Below are positions 11,295 to 24,100 of a stretch of DNA of 64,000 nucleotides, in pieces. Position numbers and translations under genes: made by a program. Below the pieces are notes generated by a model. The model was not told the origin of the DNA and made no database searches. It saw only the letters and a list, made by a program, of their open reading frames with translations. Position 1 is the stretch's first letter; the number at the start of each line of letters is the position of its first letter. This DNA is from Termitomyces sp. T153 (lineage: Eukaryota; Basidiomycota; Agaricomycetes; Agaricales; Lyophyllaceae): contig JACKQL020000140.1 in NCBI GenBank assembly GCA_018296165.2, forward strand, positions 42,545 through 106,544. Reading direction: 5' to 3'.

Positions 11295-12722
11295 GCTTTA
11301 AGTACAGATTGAGCCAACATCGTCAACAACGGAAAGGATAGAGACAATCAACATTCGAAAAGGATGCCTAGTCGTCGCAGACCTGAAAAAAAATTCTGGC
11401 TCTTACTAATAGATACCTGAGTAATCTCACAGAATCAAGAGGGCGAAAGAAAAACGACAAACCGGACAGTCAGACGTTGATGGGTAATACGATTATGGCA
11501 TTCACCTGTGAGATAAGTGCAGAAGTTCGGGAATACAATCAGCATGTGGTACTTAGACTTAGATATAAATGACTCGGAGATAGGATCGTTCCTGATCAAA
11601 GAGAAAAAATCATCTCTATTTTCTTCTTTGCACCACGACTCGTTGCGCGCAAGTAGACTAGCGTCCCCTGGAGTCCTCCAGCACCCCAAATACCAATGTG
11701 GCGTCAAGAACGATAACAAAAAGCTCCTTCGGGCCGGACATCACACTGAAGACAACTATACTGATCCGAATAAATATACTTTTCGTGGAGTTGTAGGAGT
11801 CGGTAATCAGTCTGCTGGACTCAAAATGTCAAACTGGTTGGCTCAAGAGAATGAGTCGGAAAGACAGAAATGTTGCAGAAGACAAGCTGACCTTACGCAA
11901 GAGGGGTCCAAGGTGTCCCGCTCAAGGTGGAATAACGAAATTCGATAAAGAACGGTGGATAAAACAAGTACAAGACAAAATCTGCATAAGAAAGGTACTG
12001 GATAGGGCAGCGGTAAGCCACAAGCTTATGAAAATACCCTTGCTAATGTGAACAAGGTCGGTCCAATTGTAGGAAAGCAAGAAGCGATAGAGCGCCCGGT
12101 TCGTTTTGTTGAAAGCAGAGGTGAGTGGGCTGTGCGATCCCCGCAGTCTACAGAGCTAGATGAACCAATATGAGATATGGTAACCATTTACCATTCACAT
12201 TGCAGAGGCGCGTAAGTATGTGTTTTGAAATGCAGGTCATCCTGATTCCTGCATACTTGACTACAAAGTCGAATACTTAGCACTGAAGGATGGTTACTAA
12301 GACGAAACCGGCTAGCGTTGGAATTCGAGGATGCCATTTCACTGTCAGACTATCTCAAAGCACATATATATGCGTGAGTACTGAGTAACTTGCATGATGC
12401 TATGTGTGCTGATGTCTTTGTTCCTGGACGAGTTCGAATAGACCGGCACTTGATCAGGCTGGCTAGATCTCTCTAAATCTGTGACGGAGGCAATCTTGCT
12501 CATTCAAGTTGGCTTGCTTTCACTAGTTTTTCCGCACACGACACACGACCATAGCCCGTTCCTCTGCAATCTCATGAATTCCCGACTTCACATATGATCC
12601 GCTGCACGACCTTTTACTGAGCTTGATCCTCACCAGCTATAGCCGACGCCGTGGGATCTTTGAAGGGACATCTTGTGCCAGTGATCCCATCACTCTCGAG
12701 CATTTGTAAACTCACCCTCACT
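11295..12722. other. intergenic region, no recognised gene
   Basis: About 1.4 kb with only short unrelated open frames. The plus-strand frame at 11517-11948 has no family resemblance and overlaps an equally long minus-strand frame. The right end should include the promoter of the cyclase-family gene. An upstream in-frame ATG at 12651 precedes the chosen cyclase start. Confidence 0.4.
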
Positions 12723-14409
12723 ATGAGACTTCCTTCTTTTGACGAACTTCCGGATTTTCATGACCAGCCCGGATGTGCTTGGTCTGTCTGGCCAGAGAAG
12801 GATGAGCTTGGTACTGTTAATCTTCTAACTGAGGAGGTCGTGAAACGTGCTGCACAAGAGGAAATCCGGTATTTGCTATCCTTCGCAACATTGGAGATAC
12901 GGAATTTCATTCGTAACGTAGGACCGGAAAGTCTATTTCACTCAATTGGTAATTTGTCTTGTATCTGTATTTGTTATTTCTTGTTGATCTGTGGAAACAG
13001 GCCAGTCAACTTTCCTGAGCATGTAATCAAATTCATATAACATCAAATGTCTATCTTTGAACCACGATGTTTAGCCGGCTTTCGAGCGGAAGACTCCTGA
13101 GGTCACTCAATCCATTAAGATACCGCAAGTCTTAACTGTGAGAGATGATGAAATTCACTTGGTACGCCGTCTTTACTCGCAATCTGATGTTCATTCTTAT
13201 GCTTCTGCGATTTGCGACCAGAATACTCAATCCGGTACCCAATGGGATGGTATGAGACACTTCGGTCTTGTACACGACGGTGTCTATTACAAAGGGTTCG
13301 AGAAATCCTCTGAGTATTAGCGAGTCCATCAGCTGATTAGGATCCCAGTATTCCTGCGGATTCACTTCCTCTCGGACGTCATCCCATTCCTGACCCTCTA
13401 AACATCGACCCCAAGCTCAGTAAACTCGGAATACAGAGTATGTCTTCGATGTCCACAAGCGTCCCAATACCATTTCATATCAATTCAGACTGGGCCAAAC
13501 ATGGTATCTGCGGGCGCGGAGTCCTCCTCGATCTCGTGCACTTCTATACTGAAGGAGGTAAAGACCTACCCTACGACCCCTTCGAATCCCATCCAATTGG
13601 TGTCGCGGATTTGGAAGCATGCGCCAAGAAACAAGGTGTTGAATTCAGGCCAGGTGACATTCTGCTCCTCCGCGCTGGATTCATTAGAAAGTATAACACA
13701 ACCACGAACGAAATACGTGCTGTACTTGGTTCAAAGGAAGAAACCTTGTTAGTTTCTTCACCTAGCTGAGTTCATCTACAATCCATCAATTGATTTTTAG
13801 TGCGGGTATCGTTAATTCAATTGATATGAAGCGTTTCCTTTGGTACGAAGTCCTTCCTGGTAGATAATTCGTGTCCTGATAATTGTCCACGCAGGAATAA
13901 TCATTTTGCTGCTGTGGCGTCTGATCAACCTGCACTCGAGGTAAAACTCTTGCCCTCCACCTTTTCATGATGTGCTTCAAGTTCTCTCAAAACAGTGCTG
14001 GCCTGCTCCTAAGGGTACACATCATTTGCATGAGGTGAACCTGGGTTATCCTATATCAATCAATGTATAGTTGACACCGTTTACGCAGACATTACTAGGG
14101 CAAGTCTTGGTCCTCTTTGTTGAATCCAACCTCTTACCTTGAACCAGCTTGTGGGGTATGCCCATCGGTAAGTTTAACTCCTTATCATCTCAGCAATATT
14201 CTTGACGAGGTCTGTTCTCAGGTGAATTCTTCGACCTCGAAGACCTTGCAGAGTACTGTAAGGAAACCGGCCGCTATACTTTCTATTTCTCGTCTTGGCC
14301 ATTGAACATGTATTTTTCTTCACTCTACGAAACTGTTCCACTTATGACGTTTAATGCCTGCAGAATCGGAGGTTGTGCCAGCCCTGCTAATGCGGCAGCT
14401 CAGTTCTAA
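12723..14409 (+). CDS. cyclase-family (kynurenine-formamidase-like) metal hydrolase
   Basis: Fourteen exons fit without error: 12723-12868, 12922-12948, 13001-13022, 13075-13161, 13222-13295, 13349-13437, 13489-13747, 13801-13842, 13895-13940, 13996-14034, 14089-14099, 14148-14167, 14222-14309, 14364-14409. They total 996 nt, 331 residues. The protein starts MRLPSFDELPDF and has LGTVNLLTEEVV, ISLNWPVNFPE, SGTQWDGMRHFG, WAKHGICGRGVLLDL, DILLLRAGF, FLWNNHFAAVASDQPALE, LLGLWGMPIGEFFDLE and SSWPLN, the order of the PF04199 putative-cyclase family as found in fungi. Members hydrolyse N-formyl or cyclic amide bonds with a metal. The classic HxGTHxDAPxH motif is replaced by GTQWDGMRH, typical of this subgroup as I recall it. 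Exon 11 has only 11 nt and is followed by a GC-AG intron. The true substrate is unknown. Confidence 0.92.
14100..14147 (+). other. GC-AG intron in the cyclase gene
   Basis: The junction must join CTA-GG to C-TTG-TGG to give LLGLWG. The donor is therefore GCAAGT, the usual form of the rare GC donor, and the acceptor is CCAG. No GT donor in this stretch restores the frame. Confidence 0.75.
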
Positions 14410-14982
14410 AGGTATTCGCAAAATCACCTTTCTGGTTTAAGGACCAGATCTTTTATTCAGTAAAGCGACGATCGAATAGATAGAGATACTTGCGGATATG
14501 TATAGTCGCCCTTACACCAAAGATCAATGAGAGGAATCAACTGCCTCGTACTCTAATTCAGTTTATGGGCTTTCTTTCAGTATGTTATCAAGAAACATGG
14601 TAGTGTGGCAATCATACGACAAAGATTCAACACTTGATAGTATATACGTCGGATGTCCGATAAACATATGTAAGTATGAAATATTCAAGTTCGATATATA
14701 TCACTCAGTGGCGTCTGGGACTTGGCATTGCCATAAATGTCATTCGACACTTTGCAGGTCTGAGGTTAGGGCACGCGCGAATGACATAAGGCGAGCAAGA
14801 TTCCCTTCTATACGTTGGCCTCAGTATGCACTTAAGCTATTATATATATGGAGGCTAAGTATTGTGGAAGGCAAGGTGGAAAGACAAAGGCTGTGGATGT
14901 GACATGACACGGCCCGTCACACCACAATTCACCTCTCGACGCCCGCCGCCCAGCCACCACACTGGTTTTTTACGCGTTCAAC
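14410..14982. other. intergenic region before the SNF2 gene
   Basis: No gene recognised. The stretch should hold the 3' end of the cyclase transcript and the promoter of the SNF2-family gene. It is AT-rich around 14640-14710, with TATATATGG near 14841. Confidence 0.4.
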
Positions 14983-17900
14983 ATGGGAAGTGGCGCGTCT
15001 CCCAAGGTATCTTCTCTTATCACTGCCCTGGACAACTCGTACGTTTCTGCAGGAGCGCCAGGCAGCACTCCCACGAAGCCATCGACACCGATGAGGCAGA
15101 GTTCCCTCCAACCTAGCTCTACACAGGGCACGAACAACTGCCAAGATATTCAACGGGCATTGGATGCACACGCAATGCAAAGACACGGAATTCTCGGAAA
15201 CATGGCCAATGGTGAGAACGTTCCGACATTAAATAAATGATAAAGACAATCTTTATTCACTTTTCCTAGTCAAGGAGTCAGCGGGCCAATTTTCGAGACG
15301 ACCAGCAGTGCACAATCAGACGCCCCATGTCAACTTCAGCCTGAACTATGACTTCCAGACCCCTCTTCGTACGATTGACTTTGGAGGGCCGGATCAAGAG
15401 CAAAGGTGAATATTACCGATTTTGACGACAGGAAGACGATTAAGACTGTGCAGGATGGCGGAATTCGTCACGAAATCTATTGACAATCTCAGTCATGGTC
15501 TTACTGTGAAGAAGGCGATGCAGTCGCTCGGACTCAAGGAGTGTGTGACCTCAGTAGGCTTTGGTTTGCACACTCGCGAAGACTTAGTGCGAAAGATCTT
15601 CTTCCGGGTATGGAGGTGCGCCTGCTCAGCCATCAGGCTATTGGCGTCGCGTGGTACGTTTCAATTTCTTCTGCGTGCCACATCGAATCGAACACTCCGC
15701 ATTAGGATGATTGCCAAAGAAGAAAGCTCAGACCGTGGTGGAATCTTGGCGTGTGTTCTTCATTCGTCGTTAATTATCTGACGCTCTGAATGTACCTCAG
15801 AGATGACATGGGTCTCGGTATTTATCATCTGACTTGTTTTCCTTTGGATGATAGCTTGAACACGACTCTACAGGTAAGACCGTACAAATGATCGCCACCA
15901 TGGTGAAGAACCAGGCAAGCTTGGATGAAGAACACCGTACGACTCTTATCGTTGTGCCCGCAGCTCTTCTTAATCAGGCAGGTTCTTGGTATATAGTAGT
16001 TTCATTGTCTGAATACCTTGAAAAAGTGGAAAGAAGAGGTAGAAACAAAGACCAACGGGGTGTTCACTGTGCACTTGCATCACGGGAGAGATAAACTCAA
16101 GGTTCAGTTCATGATGTCACTCTTGATCGTGATCGCGCAATCTGATGTCCAGCTGAACAGAAAATATCGCAAATCAAGCAATACGATGTATGGTGCCGAT
16201 AATCATGTTCAACGTGACTTAATCTTTTCCATGCACAGGTCATCGTCACAACATACCAAACTTTGAATCAGGATTTTTGCATACCCAAAGATGTTGATCC
16301 TTCTGAAGAAGTCGAGTGGCTTGCTGACAATGGGTGCGATCCATCGAATGTTATCAATGGATTCCTAGTTACTGATTTGTCGGACAATAGTGGTATCTTG
16401 GCACGCGCCGAGTTCTATCGAACTGTGGCAGATGAAGCACAGTTCATCCGTAATCGGTATACATCTACCTCTTGTTTTGTATCATAGACTAATTGGATGG
16501 TTGCACAGCGCCACACGTTCAAGTATCAGCTTGGCCCATGTCAAAGCAAAGTATCGATGGATGCTTACAGGTACACCAGTTACCAACACGTTGTACGTCC
16601 TATTTCATGTCGCTCGAGTGCGGCTACTTATATGGCTATCCATCTACCTTCATCAGGGCCGACATCTATGGCCTGTTGCGATTTGGACATTTCCGTCCTT
16701 GGAACGACTGGATGGCATTTAATGAATATATCGTACGTAGTTCTAATTTTTCGAGTATCCTGAATTTGATATTTAGCGACGCGCACAGGCAGATATTCAA
16801 ATGACAGATGCGCCTTTAGCTGGTGAGTTGATATAGATTCTCCTCAAGCACTTTCTCTAACAAAACCCAAAGGTTCTCGAGCACAGGCCATTTTGAAGCC
16901 CATACTCCTTCGCCGAACGAAGAATTCGATGCTCGAGGGTAAACCAATATTGGAGCTTCCAAACAAAGACATAGAGATTGTCAAACTTGAGTTCTCTAGA
17001 GATGAACGTGATGTAAGCCTCGCTTTGCTCATCGAGTCCAACATCTGACACGAGAGCCATGCAGCTCTATGATTCGTTCGAGAAGAGGACCAAGATCCGA
17101 CTCAACAGATTTATACGAGAGCGAACGCTCGTAGAAAAGTATGTGACAAGTTTCTGTAGTTCTCGATCACTTAATCGACTGTGTTTAAGCCAGGCTGCCG
17201 TGCTTGTATGTTGCGGCTTCTTCGTGAATCTTGTGGTGTTTCCATATTGATATGTCTTCAAGGTCATGATACTTCGTCTCCGACAACTCTGCTGTCATCC
17301 CAATCTTATTCTAGTGTGTACCTGCACGTACTATATGCTGAAGCTTGTACATTTACTTGGTAGAGCAGTCCCAAACAGAAGAATATGAAGACCCGACCCT
17401 CCTCGTAGGCAGTGATAGCGATAAGGAACTTGCGCGTGCAAAGAAGGTCATGGGCGGTGCTTGGGTTGCCGAGGTATGCTGAGGTTGCCCAATATGGTGG
17501 ATGATTTCTCTGACTCGATGAAAATCAGGTGAAGAGGAGGCAAGTGAATACACGCTTGAACAGACCGAAAGTTTGATGACTACATTGTTATTATTCTAGG
17601 TCGTTGCTTCGGCGCCGTGCTTCAGAGCTGCTTGACTTTTCAGATGAAACAGAAACAGCCGAATCATGCTGTCCTATTTGTCAAGAATGTAAGTATCTCA
17701 TTCCACGATGGATGCACTGTCCTCCATTGATCTTGATAGTCTTCATGAATGACAATGGGCGCGTCCTCAGCTGCACTCACGAGATCTGTTTTGGTAAGAT
17801 CTATTTGTTCTATTTGGCAAACGAATATGACTGACCAGATGGGTTAGATTGTCTCCTCAACTTGCAGAACTCCGCCATTGCCCACGATGGGATCTTGTAC

Positions 17901-19700
17901 GTCCTGATGACATGAGTCATCGTGATGACATGAGTCATCAGATTATTACTCATTGAACGCCAACTTATAGCGGCCAGGGCAGCGAGAACGAGAATTTACA
18001 GGTCGAGAGGGAGTATGAAACTGGTCCAGCCAAAGGCTATCGGCCATGTTAGTCTTCTCCATCGTTATCTTCCTCTCTTAACTCGTGCATGACACCGTAG
18101 GCCCAACTTGCAAAAAGATGGCTGACCTCACACCCAACAAGGTCTTCCAAGCCTCTGCTTTTGAACCGACAGATGAAGAGCTTACCAAACACGCGCGAGA
18201 GACCCACCGTAACTACGGTGTACGCAGGGTCTCGGCTCGGGATTTCAAGATTCGGTCCCCTTCCTCCACAGCAAGCTTCGAGGATCGTGGGCTTGACGAC
18301 TCTGACGACGATCTTCCCGATGTCTCTACTATTTTTGACAAACGTCCCGCTAAGCGTCAGAAAAAGAGTCAGGTTATTGCCAGTGATGAAGACGATGCAG
18401 ACGATGATGTGAGCAAAGATCGCTTGGTTGCTTCTTGTGCTGACCGAACTGTAGGAGATGACCGAGCTCACCATCGGTCAAGCATCCAAGCCCCTCAAGA
18501 ATATCAAGAGGATCTCCGCGACCGACTCTGAGATTGAATTTGTTGACACCATTAACAAAGCGTCGAGGAAGTCTTCTGTGTCCCCCAAAGGCAAAGCAAA
18601 AGCCAAAACCTTCACCAAGAAGCGTGGAAGAGATGAGGGAGAAGGTCTGTTAGACGCCGTCATCGCGACTTGGAGTCGAGGGGATGATGACCTCGAGCCC
18701 AGCACAAAGATGCTTGCTCTGGTTGATCTACTTCAGGAGTGGGAGGCAACTGGAGACAAGACAATTGTTTATTCTCAGTGTAAGCGCTTGGATTCAGGAT
18801 ATATTATTTGTGGTGATCGACCGGATTGGTACGTAGGGACGTCAATGCTTGATCTTCTGGACTTCTTGTTCTCAAGACACGGTATCCAAAGCTTAAGATT
18901 CGACGGAAAGATGGATCGTTTTGCGCGCGAGCGCGTATTGACCACGTTCAAGAAGCCAGGTGGACCAAAAGTGATTTTGATCAGGTTAGTCTTTACCTAT
19001 TTCTGTTGACGACGTGTCGCTGACTGAGCTTTCAGCACGAAGTGCGGAAGTGTCGGGTAAGCTTTTGTTACTTTGGATTGAGTATTTCAAACGAGAGACA
19101 TAAGGTTGAATTTGGTGTCTGCAAATCGAATCATAAAGTATGCGTCTAGTCAATCATTGTGCCTGAGCCTTTGATGAAACAATGATCCAGCATGGACCTC
19201 TCGTGGAACTATGCAGCTGAGTCACAAGCATACGATCGGTAATTGTTAATCATTTGACCTACCATACACAAACTCAATGCCTTATGTCTTAGGGTTCATC
19301 GTATTGGACAGGAGAAAGAAGTCGTTATCAAGCGCCTAGTAGTAGATAACACCATTGAAGAGCGGTCTGTTTCTTCATCTTGCTTCGCTTAACTTTGTGT
19401 GACTATGTATCATAGAATGTTGCGCCTCCAAGACGTGAAGACTAGTGAGTAGAAGTTCAAATCTCACACGAGCAATGACCGATATGACTTTATAGGTCTC
19501 GCGGAAGCAGCGCTTGGAGAGGGTTCTGGCGCTAAACTCCACAAGCTGAGTGTGAGGGATATTAAATATGTACGATCAGCTATATAGACCGAGTCAGCAC
19601 ATCGATGCTGACATACGCTCTGTAGCTCTTTGGTATGATTCCCGCTGTTGAATCTAAGGCGGCAAATGGGCAAGCTCAGGCCCAAGGCTCTTCACCATGA
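14983..19700 (+). CDS. SNF2-family ATPase with internal RING finger (Uls1/Rad16-like)
   Basis: DNA-dependent ATPase of the Rad5/Rad16/Uls1 group, whose members remodel chromatin or clear proteins from DNA and use a RING finger as a ubiquitin-ligase module. The start MGSGASPKVSS leads a Ser/Pro-rich N-terminus. Then come LLSHQAIGVAWMIAKE, GGILADDMGLGKT (Walker Lys codon 15876-15878), LIVVPAALLNQW, VIVTTYQTLNQ, DEAQFIRN (16431-16454), WMLTGTPVTN and ILLRRTK. A C3HC4 RING follows: CCPIC at 17667-17681, SCTHEICFDC and CPTCKK. An acidic/basic linker precedes TIVYSQW, LRFDGKMD, STKCGSVGLNLVSANRI and YDRVHRIGQEKEV. It ends at the TGA at 19698-19700. I estimate roughly 1,100 residues over more than 20 exons. 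All motifs are present and all junctions inspected keep frame. Which of Uls1, Rad16 or a fungal-specific paralogue it is remains open. Confidence 0.92.
15978..16026 (+). other. probable GC-AG intron in the SNF2 gene
   Basis: Joining LLNQ to WKEEVE requires exon ends CAG and TGG in phase 0. The donor at 15978 then reads GCAGGT and the acceptor AAAAAG. The only GT alternatives give a 31-bp intron or the wrong phase. Confidence 0.6.
17905..17940 (+). repeat. tandem 18-bp repeat with two ATGAGTCAT sites inside an intron
   Basis: Two direct copies of TGATGACATGAGTCATCG/A lie back to back in the intron after the second RING exon. Each copy is a near-palindrome (GATGAC..GTCATC) and contains ATGAGTCAT, the consensus for fungal Gcn4-type bZIP factors. 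Confidence 0.7.
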
Positions 19701-21113
19701 AGAGTCCGAGGAGGTAAGTGGCTTGTCATAACAAGCCCGCGGTGAGCATGGAGTTGTCCCATAAAATTCGGTTTTTCATGTCGAGTGGAAGATTTATTAT
19801 TGCATGCAGCGCTGGTAACGAGCCTATGTTGTGATATGAAATCACAAGGTTGTAGTATGGGTCACTCCCCAATCTTTTAAAGACTTGACTCCTACATAGT
19901 ACATGTATTAGTTCTTTTACCTTCAGCCATTAACTTGCTACAAATCTATTGTAATTTTATCTTGGGCATTCCTGTCGTGACTGGCGGATATCCGGTTTTT
20001 GTGTACAGGTTCCTGAATCTGTAGTCGCGTCCTTTCTAACTCTGTGGAAGCTCCAACATGCTAAAACCTCAAAACAACATCACAAAAGACGAGGCACCGG
20101 TGATATTATGGTCCCGGGATAACGCAATGCTTTGAAATTTTCCATTGTTAGTATTTTGCTTTTCCTTCGATGCGAAAAGGGGTGGCACGTAAGTAAAACG
20201 ATACCCGAAGGACTTGCATGTGGTGCTGCTGACACTTCTGCCCACAATTGAAAACAGTATTCTTTTTGCAGCTTCGTCTGTCTCTTTAACTGTTGCAACT
20301 ACCTTCAGAAGAAATTCTCTGCGACCTTGAAGAAAATGGTGATTGTCATTGATCATCTCCGTAATCTTCTGCTGTTCTTCGCATCATTATGATTGCACCA
20401 CGCCGGAGAGCTTGAAATTGTTAGGCATCGAAAATGACTCTCAGCACTCAACTAAACCAACCGATTTTTACAATAATCAACTCCAGAAGTGGGCTTCTCT
20501 TCCCTTCTTCACTGGGATACCTAGCTGCGGATAGGTGTCTGAAGGCCTTACGGAATTTTCGCTTCCATTCCACGCTGAGTTGACTCAGGTGACGAGGAAG
20601 GTTTCGATGAAAAGACCACATCGCGCTTGAGCTTGCATCGTTATCTACTTCGTACCACTTTAAATTTCTAACGGGCATAAAATGATCCCGACCGTTATTT
20701 TCTACGATCAACGGATGAGTCGATGATCCGTTCGCGCTATCAATTATTTATTGAGAGATCCGTAATATGCAGGATTTCCGAGACATATTCATGACAGCAA
20801 ATTCGAATTATCCGACGCAGTGGGATTAACATGATGTTGATTCGAGATCCGAGGCACAAAACCATCTTCGAGGCCTCCTTTCTGTCAAAGAAGGCGTGTT
20901 ATGCAAGTATATACATAAGCGTTGGAATGATAACGTTCCATTGCGGTCGCCACATCGGGCCGAAGAAATAGCCGGATTTTGTCATGACAGGTCACGTGGA
21001 CCGATAATCCACCTGGATCTTGGACACAATCGTCTTGCCATTGTCACTCAAACAGGTCCTTGCCCTGCTCATCGTCCTCAAGGTTTCACAGCTCACTCTA
21101 GTCACTATCTTCC
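19701..21113. other. intergenic region between the SNF2 and Lon genes
   Basis: About 1.4 kb. Minus-strand frames at 20711-20448 and 20356-20069 could be exons of a small unrecognised gene, but I see no domain and no compelling junction. CACGTG at 20993-20998 and TATATA near 20909 precede the Lon gene and may belong to its promoter. Confidence 0.35.
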
Positions 21114-24100
21114 ATGGCAAGCTCAAAGCTTCCTGTTCTTGTCCTTCCTCATCCTCTTATTCTTCTGCCAACATCCCGCTTTACTGTGCCCGTTTCACAG
21201 AGCATTGGCGAGGCGATTTTGGCCCTTATTGATGAATCGGACGCTCTGCCTGTTCTTGCAGCTATTCCTCTCGTAAATCCATCGTCTGAGGACAAATCAC
21301 CTGTGCTCTCAGAGTGGGGAACTGCAGCTCGTGTGCTCCGTTTGGCCAGGCCTACCCTGCGCAATCCACGACAGCCTTACCTCGTTTCATTACATGGCCT
21401 AACCAGGATACGGCTGATTGCCGCGAGTAACACCAATTCATTGCCTCCTGAACTTGCAACGGACCTGTCGCTGCAAGAAATTGAGTATCCTCCCACGGAG
21501 CGTATACCGTCAAGAGAGACGGTTGACAAATTCAGACATTCAGCTCTAAGACTTTTGGATCGGCTTGCAAAGGACTCTACACAGCATGCTCGTAAGGAGA
21601 CTTATCAGAAGATAGCCGGTATGCTGGAGGATATCACCAGTTCCCGGGCACCTTGGATGGCCGATGTTTTGGTGGGGAGCATTGATGGTGAATACGCAGA
21701 CAAACTTGGTATATTTCTCTCCGATCTTATCCATGTTGTCATTCATAATGCTTGAACAACAGCGATTCTGAGTACCCCGGATACGGAAGCTCGTCTTACA
21801 CTTGCCACAGACATCTTCCTGAAACAAACCTCGATATCGGAAGTGTCAAAGAAGATTGCTACTGCTGTTGACGAATCCCTTTCTAAACAACAGAAAGAAT
21901 TTTTCCTTCGACAGCAGCTTGCCGCCATCACGCGGGAACTCCAAGCACTTACTCGGTCCAATGGCACTTCCTCTGGCGCCTCGCCAGGTACTCCATCGGA
22001 CAATTCAAGTAGCTCAGAGCTTGATGACGATGAACAACACGAAGCCGATGATATGGCAGACCTCAAGCGTCGAATTGAAGCGATGGAAGTCGGATCAGAG
22101 GAGCGCAAGATGGGTGTCAGGGAATGGAGGAGGCTTAAGCGTATTCCACAAGGCAGCGTAGAGCATGGGGTGATTCGTAGCTATGTTCGTATCTCCGATC
22201 TTTGGCATGTATGACTATTAACCATCCTGGTCTCCAGCTTGAATGGCTCAGCTCGATACCATGGCCAAACGCCGTATCTCTCTCTTCAGAAGCCCAATCT
22301 CCGCAGCCCATCAAAGACAAATCATTCCTTACAGCTGCTCGTGTTCAACTCGATGCAGACCACTTTGGTCTTGAGAAAATCAAGAAAAGACTCATCGAAT
22401 ACCTTGCAGTGGTTCGGCTGAAGGAATTGAATGCTGAGCGTGATTCTCGTGAAGAGGAGGCTCGTAAGCAAAGTGAAGTCAAAGCAATTGAGGCCAAGGA
22501 CAACTTAGCAGACAACGTAGACAAGATGGTCGTCCCCTACGACAAGAACAAGCAACAACCTTCCAAACCTTCCCCCACATCTGTGCCCGTGAAATCCGGA
22601 CGCCTTGGGAAAAAGGGTGTGAAGGGGCCTATTTTACTGTGAGCAGTCGTTTTACGATCTGAAATCACTAACTGAGTGCCATTCAGCTTTGTTGGACCTC
22701 CTGGTACGGGCAAGACATCACTTGGTCAGTCTATCGCCAAAGCTCTCGGGCGGCCTTTCCAGCGTATTTCCTTGGGAGGCGTCCGAGACGAAGCCGAGAT
22801 CAGGGGTCATAGACGTACATACGTCGCGTCCGGGCCTGGATTAATCGTTCAAGCTCTCCGCAAGGCAGGGAGATTGGATTCTGTCATGCTGCTGTATGTT
22901 TGTCTTCGCTGTACACGTCACTCTACTCAGTCTTTAACCTAACCTTGTACAGAGACGAGATCGACAAGATTGGTCAAAGCAATTTCCATGGAGATCCCGG
23001 AGCCGCATTGTTGGAGGTCTTGGACCCTGAACAAAATCATACCTTCAATGTGGGCATTTTGGATTCAGGTTTCTGTTATTCATTTCGACTCATCCTCAGG
23101 CGTTAGGATCACTACGTCAACGTCCCTATCGATCTCAGTCAAATACTCTTTATCTGCACTGCAAATTCGCTCGAAACTATATCTGCGCCGCTCTTGGATC
23201 GCTGTGAAGTTATTCAACTTTCTGGTTCGTATTTCCTATCTCTGATCATTTGCATGCTTATGTTGTTTGTACAGGATATACATATGACGAAAAGATGCAC
23301 ATTGCCCGTCGCTTCCTTTTACCGAAGCAACTCCAGGCCAACGGTTTGAATGAATCCCATATTACCCTTACCGAGCCTGCCCTCCTGCACATTGCCACGC
23401 GATACACACGGGAAGCCGGTGTTAGGAATCTCGAACGCGCCATTGGAGGCGTTGTGAGGTACAAGGCCGTTGAATGGGCCGAGTTCATGGATGGGGGTGG
23501 AGAGGCGCGAGAAGTGGGGCAGAATGATGGAGCTGTGGTGGTGGCAGACAAGGAAGGGAGCAGGCGGGCGTATAGGCGGGTTGTTGAGGAGCATGAGATT
23601 GAGAAAATTCTGGGTATCGCCAGGTGGGATGGTGAAGAGCGGGACAGGGAAGAAAGAAGAGGTGTCGTATATGGCCTTGTTGTGATGGGTCAGGGAGAGG
23701 GTGGCATACTTCCTGTGGAAACAATTGCTGTACCAGGTAGCGGACAAGTGAAATTAACAGGCAGTTTAGGAGATGTACGTTTATTCGTATTTTTTCCTGA
23801 TGGATGCTTATCTTCTTACAGGTCATCAAAGAGAGCGCAGAGCTGGCATTGAGCTGGGTCAAGACCCATGCTTATGACTTGTGCGTCACGAACACTCGTG
23901 CCCAAGACCCTCTCAAAGTTCCCGAAATGATTGATATTCATCTTCATCTTCCGTCGGGAGCTCAGAAGAAGGACGGTCCCAGTGCTGGTGTTGCAATGGT
24001 GTGTCAAGTGATGGTACTTCGTCCTATCATGCTGACATTGTTTGTAGACTTGCGCCTTCGTCTCCTTGCTGACAGGAGCATGTGTACCCAGTCACATTGC

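Noticed and set aside
23258..23862. Minus-strand frames overlapping the Lon gene
   Set aside because: The plus-strand exons carry the Lon domain and the frame is continuous; the minus frames are compositional shadows.
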